Assembly (NCBI GenBank): GCA_902582235.1
Contig: CACHQX010000002.1
Location: forward strand, 106,042-170,041
Origin: an uncultured Pelagibacteraceae bacterium
Lineage (GTDB): Bacteria; Pseudomonadota; Alphaproteobacteria; Pelagibacterales; Pelagibacteraceae
Length of the DNA stretch: 64,000 bases
Direction: 5' to 3'
The translations under genes and the position numbers were made by a program. How positions within the stretch are numbered: position 1 is the first letter of the stretch; each line of letters begins with the position of its first letter. The notes beneath the pieces were generated by a model. It was not told where the DNA came from and did no database searches. It saw nothing but the letters and a program-made list of their open reading frames with translations. Positions 43,972-53,248 of this stretch are shown piece after piece.

Positions 43972-43997
43972 AAGGGCGGCTATAAATAACCGCCCTT
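43972..43997 (-). terminator. terminator-like stem-loop between potD and potB
   Basis: AAGGGCGG (43972-43979) pairs with CCGCCCTT (43990-43997) around a ten-base loop. Read on the reverse strand the stem ends in CCGCCCTTTTTT, i.e. a GC-rich hairpin with a T-tract only nine bases before the potB start. This should reduce transcription into the permease genes relative to the binding-protein gene. Confidence 0.75.
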
Positions 43998-44033
43998 AAT
44001 ATAATATATAATTTTAGTCTTTAAAACTTAAAA

Positions 44034-45149
44034 TTATAGACCAGCTTTCATTGCTTCCCATTTTTCACCAAGCTCTGTACCGTTATCAGCCCAGAATATT
44101 GGATCTACTAAGAAGTAATTTTTAGTGTTAGCTGGCGCAGTTGGCATTTGTGGTACCATGTTAGTCTTACCATCTTTGTACCATGGCTCACCTGCCGCCA
44201 TAACTTTAAGTGATGATTTTCTCCAAGGTGCATATGCAATGTATTTTGCACTTCCTGCTAAACCTTCTGTACTTGTCATCATCGCTAGTGCTTTTTTAGC
44301 ATCAGCTTCGTTTGGTCCACCTTTAACTAATACGAAATATTCGTAGTCAAGACCTTGACCATCCCAAACTTGTTTGATTGGAGCACCTTCACCGATTTCA
44401 GCGTTAAAGAATCTTCCGTTCCAACCAGTTGCCATAACAACTTCACCTGAAACTAATAGTTCTGGTGGTTGAGCACCTGCTGACCAAAATACACATCCAC
44501 CGTTAGGGTCTGTGCATAATGCTTTGATTTTGTCCATTGCTCTGTTAACACCTTTTTCTGTGTTAAGAGCTTTGTAGATTTTCTTTCCACCTTTTCCTGG
44601 TTTGATACCATCTGCAGCTAAAGCAATCTCTAAATTTGTTAAAGCGCTTTTGTAGATAGCTCTTTTTCCTGGAAACTTTTTAGTGTCAAAGAAGTCTTTT
44701 ATAGTTTTTGGTGTTCCGCTTACATTCTTTGTGTTGTACGCGTAGTTCCAAGAATATAAAATGTTTCCTACAGCACATTTACTTGGCATTGGAGCAAAGA
44801 AATCTTTACTTGCTTTTGTACCATCTGGAGCTGGTGGGAAGTCTTTGTCAAAATCAAATTCAACAAATAAACCTTCATCACATCCAGTGATAGTGTCCAT
44901 AGCAAATACGTCAATTATATCCCACGTAATTTTGCCAGCCTCTTTTTGTGCTTTAATTTCTGATAATCCACCTGAGTAGTCGACCCAATTGATCGGTACA
45001 CCAAGTTTCTTAGCAGTAGGGTCACCATATCCTAGCTTTTGTGACTCTGTATATGCTCCGCCCCATGATGCAACTGTAACTGCAAATGCTGATGAGCTGA
45101 TAGAAAGTGCAAAAGATAGAACTAGTAACAATTTACTTAGTTTTTTCAT
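44034..45149 (-). CDS. potD: ABC transporter substrate-binding protein (PotD type)
   Basis: 371 residues with a signal peptide (about 1-23, ending SSSAFA). Mature start VTVASWGGAYTESQK is the PotD/spermidine-binding family pattern. VVMATGWNGRFFNAEIGEGAPIKQVWDGQGLDYEYFVL (partial, about 230-265) carries the ligand-side residues including Trp and aromatic boxes. Binds a cationic or zwitterionic N-compound. Shine-Dalgarno GGAGGAATA before the ATG is strong, in keeping with high expression. Followed by a terminator-like hairpin. Confidence 0.92.
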   Translation of the reverse strand: MKKLSKLLLVLSFALSISSSAFAVTVASWGGAYTESQKLGYGDPTAKKLGVPINWVDYSGGLSEIKAQKEAGKITWDIIDVFAMDTITGCDEGLFVEFDFDKDFPPAPDGTKASKDFFAPMPSKCAVGNILYSWNYAYNTKNVSGTPKTIKDFFDTKKFPGKRAIYKSALTNLEIALAADGIKPGKGGKKIYKALNTEKGVNRAMDKIKALCTDPNGGCVFWSAGAQPPELLVSGEVVMATGWNGRFFNAEIGEGAPIKQVWDGQGLDYEYFVLVKGGPNEADAKKALAMMTSTEGLAGSAKYIAYAPWRKSSLKVMAAGEPWYKDGKTNMVPQMPTAPANTKNYFLVDPIFWADNGTELGEKWEAMKAGL

Positions 45150-45181
45150 TATTCCTCCGTTTAAACGTTTTATAAAAACTA

Positions 45182-45210
45182 ATTACAACAAGATATAATG
45201 AAGGAGTCAA
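45182..45210 (-). promoter_or_regulatory. sigma-70-type promoter upstream of potD
   Basis: On the reverse strand TTGACT (45205-45210) and TGTAAT (45182-45187) are separated by exactly 17 bases, in the 122-base gap between potA and potD. The -10 lies 32 bases before the potD start codon. So the binding-protein gene may be transcribed independently of potA. Confidence 0.6.
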
Positions 45211-45271
45211 CCTGACATTTGGCTAAAATAGGGCTTTATTTTATAAAAAAATTGAAAATTAAACCTGAGGT

Positions 45272-46360
45272 TTATTTTGGATCTAAGGCCCTAGCGTCAT
45301 GGCTGTTCCAACTTACATTAATTTGATTACCCATTTTAATGTCCATATTGGCAGAGCTATTAGGAACTTTTAAAATAAATTCTTTGTTTCCGAGTAAATG
45401 AAGTCTTACTCTTGTGTGATCTCCATGATAAATAACTTCTTCTATCTTTCCTTTAAAGTTATTGTCCATTTTTTCTTTTGTGTTAATCAAAGCTCTCTCT
45501 GGTCTAAGAGATACAGTAGTTTTATCTCCATTTGACTTAACTGAAATTGGATTTGCAACTATTTCTGTTCCATCATTTAATTTAACCTTGCATTCTTTAC
45601 CAGACATGTTGGTTACTTGCCCTGCAAAAGTATTATTCTCGCCAATAAATTCAGCTACAAAGGAATTTACAGGTTCTTCGTATAATTTGTCTGGTGATGA
45701 AAGTTGTTGAACTTTTCCATCATTGAACACTGCTATTCGATTAGACATTGTTAATGCTTCACTTTGATCATGTGTTACGTAGACTACCGTAACCCCAATG
45801 CTTTCATGAATATGTTTAATTTCGTACTGCATGCTTTCTCTTAAATTTTTATCTAAAGCTCCAAGTGGTTCGTCCATTAAAACTAATTGAGGATCAAAAA
45901 CTAAAGATCTCGCAACTGCTACTCTTTGTTGTTGACCACCAGATAATTGTCCTGGCATTCTGTTTTCAAAACCAGATAATGATACCATTGAAAGAGCTTT
46001 ATCTACTTTTTTATCAATCTCATCCTTCTGAAATTTTCTGACCTTTAAAGGAAAGGCTAAATTTTCATACACTGTCATGTGAGGAAACAAGGCATAGTTT
46101 TGAAAGACCATTCCTATTCCTCTTTTGTGTGGAGGTATATTGGAAATTGGATTTTTATCTAAATAAATTTCACCGTTTGTAGGGGTTTCGAAACCAGCTA
46201 ACATCATCAAACAAGTTGTCTTACCTGATCCAGATGGCCCTAACATAGTTATGAACTCTCCTTCAGCAATATCGAGGTTTAAATCTTTAACAACAAGTAC
46301 TTTTCCATCGTAACTTTTGTCAACTTTATCGAATTTAACAAAATCTAAGTTCTTTGACAT
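45272..46360 (-). CDS. potA: ABC transporter ATPase (PotA type)
   Basis: 362 residues. Walker A GPSGSGKTT (about 42-50), Q-loop FQNYALFPHMTV, signature LSGGQQQRVAVAR (about 137-149), Walker B LVLMDEPLGALD (about 158-169), and a TOBE-type regulatory C-terminal domain (about 245-362). Energises the PotBCD-type transporter encoded downstream. Its gene lies 42 bases after the DoeA-like gene on the same strand. Confidence 0.95.
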   Translation of the reverse strand: MSKNLDFVKFDKVDKSYDGKVLVVKDLNLDIAEGEFITMLGPSGSGKTTCLMMLAGFETPTNGEIYLDKNPISNIPPHKRGIGMVFQNYALFPHMTVYENLAFPLKVRKFQKDEIDKKVDKALSMVSLSGFENRMPGQLSGGQQQRVAVARSLVFDPQLVLMDEPLGALDKNLRESMQYEIKHIHESIGVTVVYVTHDQSEALTMSNRIAVFNDGKVQQLSSPDKLYEEPVNSFVAEFIGENNTFAGQVTNMSGKECKVKLNDGTEIVANPISVKSNGDKTTVSLRPERALINTKEKMDNNFKGKIEEVIYHGDHTRVRLHLLGNKEFILKVPNSSANMDIKMGNQINVSWNSHDARALDPK

Positions 46361-46402
46361 AAGTAAAGGTTTAAAACATTTGTTGAGATTTATTTCAAGA
46401 AC

Positions 46403-47569
46403 TTATTTTACGTGTAAATCTCTTGAAAAATTGCATAAAAGTTCATTTCCACTCTCAGTTATCCTTATAGACTCTGATGACTCGACACCCCAATCACCAA
46501 ATTGCATAACAGCAATCATGTGATAACAGATATTAGGTTTTAGTTCAGTCATGTCTCCTTTGTAAATATTTAGAGTGTGTTCGCCCCAATCTGGTGGATA
46601 CCCAATACCTATAGAGTAACCTGTTCGAGATTCTTTTTTAATTCCATACTTATCCAAGACTCCCCAAAATTTTTCTGCAACATCATTAGCAGTTTTACCT
46701 GGTTTACTAGCGTTAATACCCTCCTCTAAAGCTTCATTAGTTGCTTTCATAGCATCAAGTTTTTTTTGATCTGGCTTCCCTAAGTTAATTGTTCTTGCCA
46801 TTGGAGCATGATACCTTTTATACGTACCTGATAACTCAATAATTGTTGCTTCCCCATTAACAAATTTTTTATCACTAGCAGTTAAATGTGAAGCTGATGT
46901 TCCTTTTCCAGTAGGAAGTAAAGTTGCAATACTTGCATATTCACCACCATATTCTGGGGTACCTCTAAATAGGGTTCTTTGAATTTCAGCAACAGCATCA
47001 CATTGTCTTACATCTGGACTTATTGTTTCCATTGCAGTTTTCATCGCCATCTCAGAAATAGTTGCTGCCTTTTTCATATATTCAATTTCAGCAATGGATT
47101 TTTCTACTCTTACCCAATTGACTAATCTTTCAGAGTCTAAAATTTTTGCGTTTGGTAATCCCTTTTTTAACTTTTCATAACAATAAGCTGTGAAATAATG
47201 GGCATCCATTTCTACTCCTATATTAATTTTATCCCACTTTTTTTTCCTTATTAAATCAACTAACGCATCATACGGGTGGGTCGGCCATGTATGAATATAT
47301 TTTTCGTCGTAAATAATAATATTTTCCTTTTTAAGGTAAGTAGTTATAAAAGCTCCACCAGCATCCTGAGCTCTTACAAAACATAGGGGCTCTTCAGAAT
47401 TTACATGAACTATTACACATTGAGAATAATAAAAAGACCAAGCATCATATCCTGTCAGATAATTTATGTTTGCAGTATCCTGTGAAATGAGAAGTTCAAT
47501 TCCTTTTTTTTGCATTTTTGATTGAACTTTTTTAAGACGATTTTTATATTCTTTGACTGTGAAATTCAT
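46403..47569 (-). CDS. doeA: ectoine hydrolase-like M24 peptidase (DoeA/EutD type)
   Basis: 388 residues, creatinase/aminopeptidase-P fold: an N-terminal domain with the family phrase NYLTGYDAWSFYYSQ (about 32-46), then a pita-bread domain from about 170. The DoeA-like features are LLPTGKGTSASHL (about 215-227), ELSGTYKRYHAPMARTI (about 245-261), and GIGYPPDWGEHTLNIY. As in DoeA, some canonical M24 metal ligands appear replaced. DoeA opens the ectoine ring; relatives use creatine or peptides. The EutA-like gene lies just upstream and a PotABCD-type transporter just downstream. Confidence 0.8.
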   Translation of the reverse strand: MNFTVKEYKNRLKKVQSKMQKKGIELLISQDTANINYLTGYDAWSFYYSQCVIVHVNSEEPLCFVRAQDAGGAFITTYLKKENIIIYDEKYIHTWPTHPYDALVDLIRKKKWDKINIGVEMDAHYFTAYCYEKLKKGLPNAKILDSERLVNWVRVEKSIAEIEYMKKAATISEMAMKTAMETISPDVRQCDAVAEIQRTLFRGTPEYGGEYASIATLLPTGKGTSASHLTASDKKFVNGEATIIELSGTYKRYHAPMARTINLGKPDQKKLDAMKATNEALEEGINASKPGKTANDVAEKFWGVLDKYGIKKESRTGYSIGIGYPPDWGEHTLNIYKGDMTELKPNICYHMIAVMQFGDWGVESSESIRITESGNELLCNFSRDLHVK

Positions 47570-47577
47570 TTATAAAA

Positions 47578-48330
47578 TTAATTAAATAAGCTTCCAAATC
47601 CAGTAACAGATTTGTTCTCATTTATTTTTTCTAGAGTTTCCCAAATTAGTGCCTGGTTACTTGATAACACAATCATATTTAATTTTTTTTCAAGTTTTTC
47701 AATAATGTTTAAAACTGGTAATGAAGTACAAGAAACAAATAATGCTTGAGCTTGATTATGATCAATTTCAGATAATATCTCAAACAATTTATTCTGGTCT
47801 ACTTTTCCAATATCAACATCTGACTCAATATCAAAATATGTATTTGACACTATTTCAAAGTTATTTTCTTTAAAAAAATTTACAACATCATCATTTAAAG
47901 ACTTAATGTATGGTGTGACTACAGATATTCTTTTAATATTCTTTTTCTTAAGGGCATTTAAAGCTGCCGTGCTTGGAGCCGTAACTAAGGCATTTGGTTT
48001 AGCTAAATTAATTTTTTTTTTTATATTATCAAAACCAGAAACTATTGTTCCTGATGTGCATCCAAAAACAACACAATCCACTTTTTCTCCGGGTAATATG
48101 TTATCCGCAACTGAAGTAATGTTTTCTGACATTTTTTTTAAATTTTCAGCTGTTACAGGATTATAATTTTTAATCCTATTAACATATAAATCTACTGGTT
48201 TATCATTTAAGACTTTTGAGAAATCTTTTTCTATCATGTTGTCGGTCGATAAGACAATTAAACCCACTCTTGGGTTAGTCTCTTTTGCAAATTGAGCTTT
48301 AATCTTTTTTGAATTCATATTAATTGACAT
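47578..48330 (-). CDS. EutA/Asp-Glu racemase-family protein
   Basis: 250 residues in the Asp/Glu racemase-maleate isomerase superfamily. Start of the domain PRVGLIVLSTD (about 20-30); first catalytic cysteine region VFGCTSGTIVSG (about 88-99), second VSCTSLPVLN (about 198-207). The resemblance is best to EutA of ectoine utilisation and to maleate isomerase. Two ATGs are possible (residue 1 or 5). Eight bases separate it from the DoeA-like gene, so the two are one unit. Whether it acts on hydroxyectoine intermediates is untested here. Confidence 0.8.
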   Translation of the reverse strand: MSINMNSKKIKAQFAKETNPRVGLIVLSTDNMIEKDFSKVLNDKPVDLYVNRIKNYNPVTAENLKKMSENITSVADNILPGEKVDCVVFGCTSGTIVSGFDNIKKKINLAKPNALVTAPSTAALNALKKKNIKRISVVTPYIKSLNDDVVNFFKENNFEIVSNTYFDIESDVDIGKVDQNKLFEILSEIDHNQAQALFVSCTSLPVLNIIEKLEKKLNMIVLSSNQALIWETLEKINENKSVTGFGSLFN

Positions 48331-48387
48331 AGGATAACTTAAAAAATATGAATGTCATTCTATAAATCAATTTAAAATTGGATTTTT

Positions 48388-49242
48388 TTGACTATTAAAC
48401 ATTACTTATTAATTTTGTTAATCATGGCACTATTTGGAAGTGCCTTTGTTTTTGGAAAACTTGTCTTAAACACGAATGTACCCCCTTTGCTTTTTGGATC
48501 GTTAAGAATGTTAGTAGTCGTAATTTGTTTATTACCCTTTTTTAACTTTAAGATCCCAAAAGAAAATTTGAAATCTTTGTTTATTTTTTCTTTTTCTATG
48601 GGTGTTGGGGTTACAGGTTTCACTTATCTATCTCTACAGGAGTCTAATATAGTTTCGCCCGTTATTATTGGATCTCAGCTTGCGATTCCATTTGCAATTA
48701 TTTTAAGTAATTTTCTCTTAAATGAAAAATTTAGTTTTCAAAAATGGTTTTTTGTAATTACATCTTTTTTGGGAATAATCTTTATTGGTTTTGATCCAGA
48801 GTTGATTAACAATATTTTTGCACTTGTGCTCACAGCTTTAATGGCATTCTTTTACGCTATTGCGAACGTAGCTAGTAGAGATACAAATAAATTAAGCATT
48901 GTAACTACGAATTTTTTCATGGCATCTATTGGATTTATTGTATTAATACTTTTATCATTTTTCTTTGAGGGAAATACAATGTTTATTCTAAAGAACATTC
49001 AGCTAGATATTTGGTTTTTTATAATTTACTCTGGTTTGATTGTTTCAATAGGCGCCCATATGTCTTTGTTTTACTTATATAAGTTTTATCCAGTTGGAAA
49101 AGTTCTTCCCTTTTATGCTCTATTTCCTGTATTTGGATTGATCCAAACATTTATAATATTTAATGAAATCCCAAGTTTGATAATGACTTTAGGAGGAATA
49201 ATTGTAATTGGATCTGTGTTTTTAATTCAAAAGGTAAAATAA
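48388..49242 (+). CDS. DMT-family (EamA) transporter
   Basis: 284 residues, ten hydrophobic helices, two EamA repeats. First repeat motif ALFGSAFVFGKLVL (about 13-26) and EKFSFQKW at the repeat boundary. Family exports or imports small metabolites; substrate unknown. The start is a TTG with a GGA six bases upstream; an internal ATG at residue 13 would lose part of the first helix, so I keep the TTG. Divergent from the EutA-like gene. Confidence 0.85.
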   Translation: MTIKHYLLILLIMALFGSAFVFGKLVLNTNVPPLLFGSLRMLVVVICLLPFFNFKIPKENLKSLFIFSFSMGVGVTGFTYLSLQESNIVSPVIIGSQLAIPFAIILSNFLLNEKFSFQKWFFVITSFLGIIFIGFDPELINNIFALVLTALMAFFYAIANVASRDTNKLSIVTTNFFMASIGFIVLILLSFFFEGNTMFILKNIQLDIWFFIIYSGLIVSIGAHMSLFYLYKFYPVGKVLPFYALFPVFGLIQTFIIFNEIPSLIMTLGGIIVIGSVFLIQKVK

Positions 49243-49290
49243 CCTAATTGAAAAAGTATTAATCATGGCATATTTTTATTTTACCTAATC

Positions 49291-50481
49291 ATGAGAAAAA
49301 AAATTTTTAGTATTCTTTTTTTATTCTGTTTCATAGGAAATCAATTAGAAATCCAGGCGAATGAAATAACTATCGGTATAGCTCTTGGTTTCACTGGTCC
49401 AACAGAATCTATTGTTCCAAGTATGGCGTCTTCAGCAGAGTTGGCATTTTCAGAGGCGAATTCTTCAAAAATATTTTTAAATGGTAAGGAAAAAGTCAAT
49501 TCAATTAAAATAGATACAAAATGTGACACATCCAACATTAAATCAGTAAACAAAACAATTAATGAAAATGATATTGTTGGAATCATTGGTGCTGCCTGCC
49601 CTGGAATATCTGAAGGAATTCTTTTGGGATCGGCTAACGAAAAAAACATTCCTATGATTTCTCCATCGGCAACCACTCCTTTATTGTCAATGTTAGATGA
49701 AAAAAACTTATTTTTTAGAACGACTGCTCCAAGTAGTAGAGATGGAGAGGTTTTAGCTAAAATTACAAAAGATAAAGGTATCAAACGAATTGCAGTTTCA
49801 TTCCAAGACTCAAATTATGGAAAAGAACTTGAGAGAAATTTTAAAAAAACACTTAATGATAGTAATATAGAAATTACCGTAAGTGTGCCCATAAAGATAA
49901 ATAAAACTGATCTTTCAAATGAAGTGTCAGTCTTAGCTGCCGCAGGAGGAGACGCTGTTGCAATTTTTACTGAAATTGAACAAGATGGCGAAAGATTAAT
50001 AAAGTCAATTCTTGACTCAGGTGCTTTTGAAAAATTTATTTTTTCAGATAGGATGATTAATGAAACTACTGAAAGAAAGTTTGGGGAATTAATTAATAAT
50101 TCATTTGGGATAATTTCAGGTTCCAACTCAAAAAATATTAATTCATTTTATAAAATTGCCAAAAAAAATAACATTGATACTTCAGGACCATTTATCGGTG
50201 AGTCTTATGATGCAGCGGCTATACTTATTCTTGCTTTGCAGGAAAAAAATTTTAAATCAGATAATAATTTATCTAAAAATATTATGTCAGTAAGTAACTC
50301 TCCAGGTACCAAAATCTATCCAGGTGAGATTGCTAAAGGTTTAAAACTTCTAAAAAAAGGAAAAAAAATTGACTATGAGGGAGCTACAAATGTTGAATTC
50401 AACGTAAATGGAGACACTTTCGGAACATTTTTAGAAAAAGAGGTTAGCAAAGGTAAATTTAGAACAAGACAGCAAAGGTAG
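49291..50481 (+). CDS. Liv-type ABC transporter substrate-binding protein
   Basis: 396 residues with a signal peptide (about 1-23). Type I periplasmic-binding fold like LivJ/K: ITIGIALGFTGPTE at the mature start, IIGAACPGISEGI (about 98-110), PMISPSATTP (about 121-130), FFRTTAPSSRDGEVLA, and GPFIGESYDAAAILILAL. Probably binds amino acids, amides or other small carboxylates. No permease or ATPase genes of this class are nearby, so it is an orphan that must use components encoded elsewhere. Terminates close to the convergent panB gene. Confidence 0.9.
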   Translation: MRKKIFSILFLFCFIGNQLEIQANEITIGIALGFTGPTESIVPSMASSAELAFSEANSSKIFLNGKEKVNSIKIDTKCDTSNIKSVNKTINENDIVGIIGAACPGISEGILLGSANEKNIPMISPSATTPLLSMLDEKNLFFRTTAPSSRDGEVLAKITKDKGIKRIAVSFQDSNYGKELERNFKKTLNDSNIEITVSVPIKINKTDLSNEVSVLAAAGGDAVAIFTEIEQDGERLIKSILDSGAFEKFIFSDRMINETTERKFGELINNSFGIISGSNSKNINSFYKIAKKNNIDTSGPFIGESYDAAAILILALQEKNFKSDNNLSKNIMSVSNSPGTKIYPGEIAKGLKLLKKGKKIDYEGATNVEFNVNGDTFGTFLEKEVSKGKFRTRQQR

Positions 50482-50488
50482 TTCTTAG

Positions 50489-51265
50489 TTAATAACTGTT
50501 TTTTTTAGAGGGAAACTTTTTTTGTTTTACTGAGTTTTTATATTTTATAACTGCACTTTTAATGTATTTCTTAACATTACCAAATTTTTTTACAAACCTA
50601 AAGTTGGTCTCATTTAAACCAATCAAATCATCCGTTACAAGAACTTGACCATCACAATTAACTGAAGCTCCAATTCCAATTGTTGGTATATTAATTGAGT
50701 TTGTTATTTGTTTTGAGATGTCACTATAAATACATTCTAAAACAATTCCAAAAGCTCCGCTTTGTTCTAGATCTTGAGCATCCTTCAAAAGTTTTCTTTT
50801 TTCAGCTTCATTTTTACCTTTAGATCTAAATTTGCCTTTAGTTGTTTGTGGTGTTACGCCAATATGACCTAGTACAGGTATTCTATTTTTAACCAAATGT
50901 TTTACGATTTCTTTCACACTTGTTCCCCCCTCAACTTTAACAGCATCACATTTTGTCTCTTTAATTGATCTCTTAGAATTTTTAAGTGCTTCAGATTTAT
51001 TTCTGTAGGTATTATAAGGAAGGTCAATTACTAAAAGGCTTTTTTTAACCCCCATTCTGGCACTCTTGGTATGTTCGATCATCATATTCAGACTTACTTT
51101 CCTTGTTGTATCGTAATTATATAATACAGATCCAAGAGAGTCTCCGACTAGAACTATATCAGCATGATCATCAACAATTTCAGCAATATTTTTGGAATAT
51201 GCTGTAAGGCAAACAATCTTTGATTTGTTTTTTTTCTTTAAAATTTTTTTTATTTTGTTATTCAT
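50489..51265 (-). CDS. panB: 3-methyl-2-oxobutanoate hydroxymethyltransferase
   Basis: 258 residues. Converts alpha-ketoisovalerate and 5,10-methylene-THF to ketopantoate. Family motifs: VLVGDSLGSVLYNYDTT (about 38-54), CDAVKVEGGTSV (about 105-116), GHIGVTPQTTKGKFRSKG (about 135-152), and FGIVLECI with the catalytic Glu. Rather lysine-rich but complete. Its start shares one base with the guaA stop. PanC and PanD are not in the window. Confidence 0.93.
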   Translation of the reverse strand: MNNKIKKILKKKNKSKIVCLTAYSKNIAEIVDDHADIVLVGDSLGSVLYNYDTTRKVSLNMMIEHTKSARMGVKKSLLVIDLPYNTYRNKSEALKNSKRSIKETKCDAVKVEGGTSVKEIVKHLVKNRIPVLGHIGVTPQTTKGKFRSKGKNEAEKRKLLKDAQDLEQSGAFGIVLECIYSDISKQITNSINIPTIGIGASVNCDGQVLVTDDLIGLNETNFRFVKKFGNVKKYIKSAVIKYKNSVKQKKFPSKKNSY

Positions 51266-52824
51266 TACTCTAATTCAATAGTGCTTGGTGGTTTTGAAGT
51301 GACATCATAAACTACTCTGTTTATTCCTCTAATATTATTAATAATTTTATTAGACACATTTTGTATGAAATTTTTAGGAAAATCAAAAAAATCTGCTGTC
51401 ATACCATCTTGAGAAGTTATTGCTCTTAACAAGCAAATATACTCATAAGTTCTATTGTCACCCATAACACCAACTGTTTTTACTGGCAACAAGGCAGCAT
51501 ATGCCTGCCAAATTTTGTCGTATAATTTTTCTTTTTTAAGTTCAGAAATAAAAATATTATCTGCCTGTTTTAATATTTCTATTTTATCTTTTGAAACTTT
51601 ACCTGGCATTCTTATTGCCAATCCTGGCCCTGGAAATGGGTGACGACTAATTATGTCGTTAGATAAATTTAATTTTATTCCAAGTTTTCTTACTTCATCC
51701 TTAAAAAGCAACCTTAATGGTTCGCACAATTCCAATTTCATTTTTTTTGGTAACCCACCAACATTATGATGTGATTTAATTTTAGATGTTTGACTTCCAG
51801 TCACTGACTTACTTTCAATTAAATCTGGGTATAAGGTCCCTTGGGCTAAAAATTTCACATTTTTAAGTTTTTTTGCATAGCGCTCAAAAATTTTGATAAA
51901 TAGATTTCCAATTATCTTTCTTTTCTTCTCAGGGTCCGTAATATTGATTAATTTCTTTAAAAATTCATCTGCTGCATTTACGTATATCAAATTCATTTTT
52001 AATTTTTTTTTAAAAGTATTTACTACTTGTTTTTCCTCATTAAGTCTTAACAATCCTGTATTAACAAATATACAGTGTAATTGTTTACCAACTGCTTTAT
52101 TTAACAATTGTGCTACAACGCTGCTATCTACACCTCCAGAGAGTGCGCATATTATTTTTTTATTACCAATTTGATTTTGGACATTTTTTATTAAGGTTTT
52201 TTTTTGATGATCTGTCGACCAATTTTTTTTCGATTTACATATACCAAACACAAAATTTTTGAGTAATAAAATTCCTTTTTCTGTATGAGTTACTTCAGGA
52301 TGGAATTGAACACCATATCTCTTTATTAAATCATTTTCAATTATTGTAAATTTTGAACCTTTTGTTGATGCTGCTGCTTTAAAACCTTTTGGTAGTCTAG
52401 TTACGTGATCCGCATGACTCATCCATACATTCCTTTGTTTGCGGTTATCAAAAAAGTTTTTGGTTAACTTAGAGTTTAGTTTTTTTTTTATAGTTGCTAA
52501 ACCAAACTCCCTATTTTTTGCTGTAATAACTTTACCACCGTAATGTCTTGAGATTAATTGATGGCCGAAGCAAAGACCTAAAATAGGAACTTTCAAGTCT
52601 AAAATCTTTTTGTTAAAATTTATTTTTTTATCTTCATAAACATTTAAAGGACCACCTGATAAAATAATTCCAAACAATTCCTCCACATTAACTTTTTTAA
52701 CTTGTTTATGATTTGATATTTCAGAAAATACACCAAGCTCCCTAACACGTCTTGCAATTAATTGAGTATATTGAGAACCAAAATCAATTATAAGAATTTT
52801 CTTAGCTCTACTGTTTTTTTTCAT
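51265..52824 (-). CDS. guaA: GMP synthase (glutamine-hydrolysing)
   Basis: 519 residues from the ATG at 52824; the frame continues to a TTG 11 codons upstream, which would overlap the preceding gene by 50 bases. Class I amidotransferase domain: GLCFGHQLI with the active Cys (about 85), [10 protein letters not shown] with His/Glu. Synthetase domain: P-loop [10 protein letters not shown] (about 229), [17 protein letters not shown] [11 protein letters not shown], and [11 protein letters not shown] near the acceptor site. Forms GMP from XMP; partners with guaB two genes upstream. Confidence 0.97.
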   Translation of the reverse strand: MKKNSRAKKILIIDFGSQYTQLIARRVRELGVFSEISNHKQVKKVNVEELFGIILSGGPLNVYEDKKINFNKKILDLKVPILGLCFGHQLISRHYGGKVITAKNREFGLATIKKKLNSKLTKNFFDNRKQRNVWMSHADHVTRLPKGFKAAASTKGSKFTIIENDLIKRYGVQFHPEVTHTEKGILLLKNFVFGICKSKKNWSTDHQKKTLIKNVQNQIGNKKIICALSGGVDSSVVAQLLNKAVGKQLHCIFVNTGLLRLNEEKQVVNTFKKKLKMNLIYVNAADEFLKKLINITDPEKKRKIIGNLFIKIFERYAKKLKNVKFLAQGTLYPDLIESKSVTGSQTSKIKSHHNVGGLPKKMKLELCEPLRLLFKDEVRKLGIKLNLSNDIISRHPFPGPGLAIRMPGKVSKDKIEILKQADNIFISELKKEKLYDKIWQAYAALLPVKTVGVMGDNRTYEYICLLRAITSQDGMTADFFDFPKNFIQNVSNKIINNIRGINRVVYDVTSKPPSTIELE

Positions 52825-53248
52825 TTTTTGCTTCAAGATTTTGGAGTGATTTTTCAATTTCTTTTTTTTTGGAGCAAAAATTTTTACAAACTATATTTAG
52901 TTTTGCTAACAATTCATTTGCTTTAGAAAAATTTGATTTATCAAGATTAATTTGTATTAGCATATAAATTGCTTCTTCATTATTTGGTTCTAGTAGAAGA
53001 GTAGTGTTTAGATTTTTTTCTTCTTCTTTCTGGTTTTTTTCAGAGTTAAAAATCTTAGCTAAATATAAGTAAGATTTGGCATCTGTTGGGTTAAATACAA
53101 TATTTCTATGAAACAAAAATTTAGAATCATCAAATTTTTTATCATTGAATTTATCTACTGCTTGATCATAAAAACTTTCTGAACTATAAGCAGCAGTTTT
53201 AAAAAACATTAAAATTAAAAACAAAAAGAGTTTTTTTAAATTTTTCAT
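52808..53248 (-). CDS. exported TPR protein, 146 aa
   Basis: Signal peptide at about 1-22, then tetratricopeptide-like helices: [61 protein letters not shown]. Two cysteines (CKNFC) near residue 122 may form a disulfide in the periplasm. No specific partner is known. Wedged between guaB (overlap 4 bases) and guaA (overlap 17 bases), an odd place for an envelope protein; the tight overlaps suggest operon packing rather than function. Confidence 0.75.
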   Translation of the reverse strand: MKNLKKLFLFLILMFFKTAAYSSESFYDQAVDKFNDKKFDDSKFLFHRNIVFNPTDAKSYLYLAKIFNSEKNQKEEEKNLNTTLLLEPNNEEAIYMLIQINLDKSNFSKANELLAKLNIVCKNFCSKKKEIEKSLQNLEAKNEKKQ

